Shown piece after piece: positions 46,760 through 46,855 of a stretch of 46,855 bases of DNA. Position 1 is the stretch's first letter. Each line of letters opens with the position of its first letter. A program made the position numbers and the translations under genes. Where the stretch lies: assembly GCA_900549295.1 (NCBI GenBank), contig URNG01000010.1, positions 1 to 46,855 of the forward strand, in the 5' to 3' direction. A model generated the notes under the pieces. That model did no database searches and had not been told where the DNA came from. It worked only from the letters and a program-made list of their open reading frames with translations. Source of the DNA: an uncultured Rhodocyclaceae bacterium. Lineage in GTDB: Bacteria > Pseudomonadota > Gammaproteobacteria > Burkholderiales > Rhodocyclaceae.

Positions 46760-46855
46760 ATGAAACCCATCAAAACGGCATTGCTGGCAATACTGCTGCT
46801 GCCCGCCATCCTGTGGCTGGGGGGGGCGACGCCTGGGGCGGGCGCCAGCCCCAGC
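46760..46855 (+). CDS. Membrane protein start, probably ferric-reductase-like (partial)
   Basis: The frame begins MKPIKTALLAILLLPAILWL at ATG 46760, 3 nt after the dioxygenase stop, and is cut by the window end. A basic start followed by one helix resembles the first helix of ferric-reductase-like transmembrane proteins (YedZ/FRE-type oxidoreductases). The last 12 codons are Gly/Ala/Pro-rich and do not fit a membrane protein, which may reflect errors at the sequence end. Only 32 codons are seen, so the family is a guess. Confidence 0.4.
   Translation, partial: MKPIKTALLAILLLPAILWLGGATPGAGASPS

Overview
The window looks like chromosomal DNA of a GC-rich betaproteobacterium, probably near Rhodocyclales or Nitrosomonadales. 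That placement is an inference. It rests on the argD-argF-argG-DUF2788-ppnP-yajQ order, the DUF3301/mutarotase/rlmJ cluster, YgiQ, RadA, dGTPase and GltS, and the strong GC bias that keeps many antisense frames open. Both ends of the window cut genes: the tail of creD on the left and the first codons of a membrane protein on the right. I found no rRNA, tRNA or CRISPR array.

Layout. 0-6.3 kb: creD tail, a self-inhibited Fic protein, then yajQ, ppnP, a DUF2788 protein, argG, argF and argD, all on the minus strand; the three arg genes complete arginine synthesis from N-acetylglutamate semialdehyde to argininosuccinate. 6.4-8.2 kb: an orphan ParA ATPase, a small unknown protein and a DUF2189 membrane protein. 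8.3-14.5 kb: a minus-strand heavy-metal efflux operon with a CzcI-like metal-binding protein, a membrane-anchored accessory protein, an RND adaptor, an RND pump, a periplasmic protein and a DUF411 protein, but no outer-membrane channel. 14.7-17.5 kb: small conserved genes, a mutarotase, a DUF3301 protein and the divergent rlmJ.

17.55-22.84 kb is a horizontally acquired island with lower GC. It carries broken conjugation genes (trbJ and trbL remnants), then a DUF262 protein, an MAE_28990-type HEPN protein, a cytosine-5 DNA methyltransferase and a Vsr mismatch endonuclease. Its right edge cuts the 3' end of a mazG-like gene. I read the four intact genes as a candidate modification-dependent defence system in which DUF262 and HEPN proteins stand in for a conventional restriction enzyme. 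This is the strongest candidate for an undescribed system here.

22.8-36.7 kb returns to core genes: mazG', a truncated haemoglobin and ygiQ in one operon; a STAS / metallo-beta-lactamase / CHASE2-PP2C signalling operon facing a FecR and OmpA-lipoprotein pair; a large FtsX-type permease, radA, dgt and a thioesterase. Two 111-bp copies of a MITE-like palindromic element lie in opposite orientation at 29.4 and 33.3 kb. 36.8-38.5 kb: gltS and a yidD with a cysteine-rich tail.

38.5-45.1 kb is a second accessory region rich in repeats. It holds DUF2283, an AbiEii-like nucleotidyltransferase with an XRE regulator and a clear palindromic operator, a GSU2403-like nucleotidyltransferase, a single-chain type IIL restriction-modification enzyme with a palindrome inserted in frame, and a decayed parDE pair. 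Related composite repeats flank the nucleotidyltransferase cluster. 45.2 kb to the end: a Spy/CpxP-like chaperone, a DODA-type dioxygenase and the start of a probable ferric-reductase-like membrane protein.
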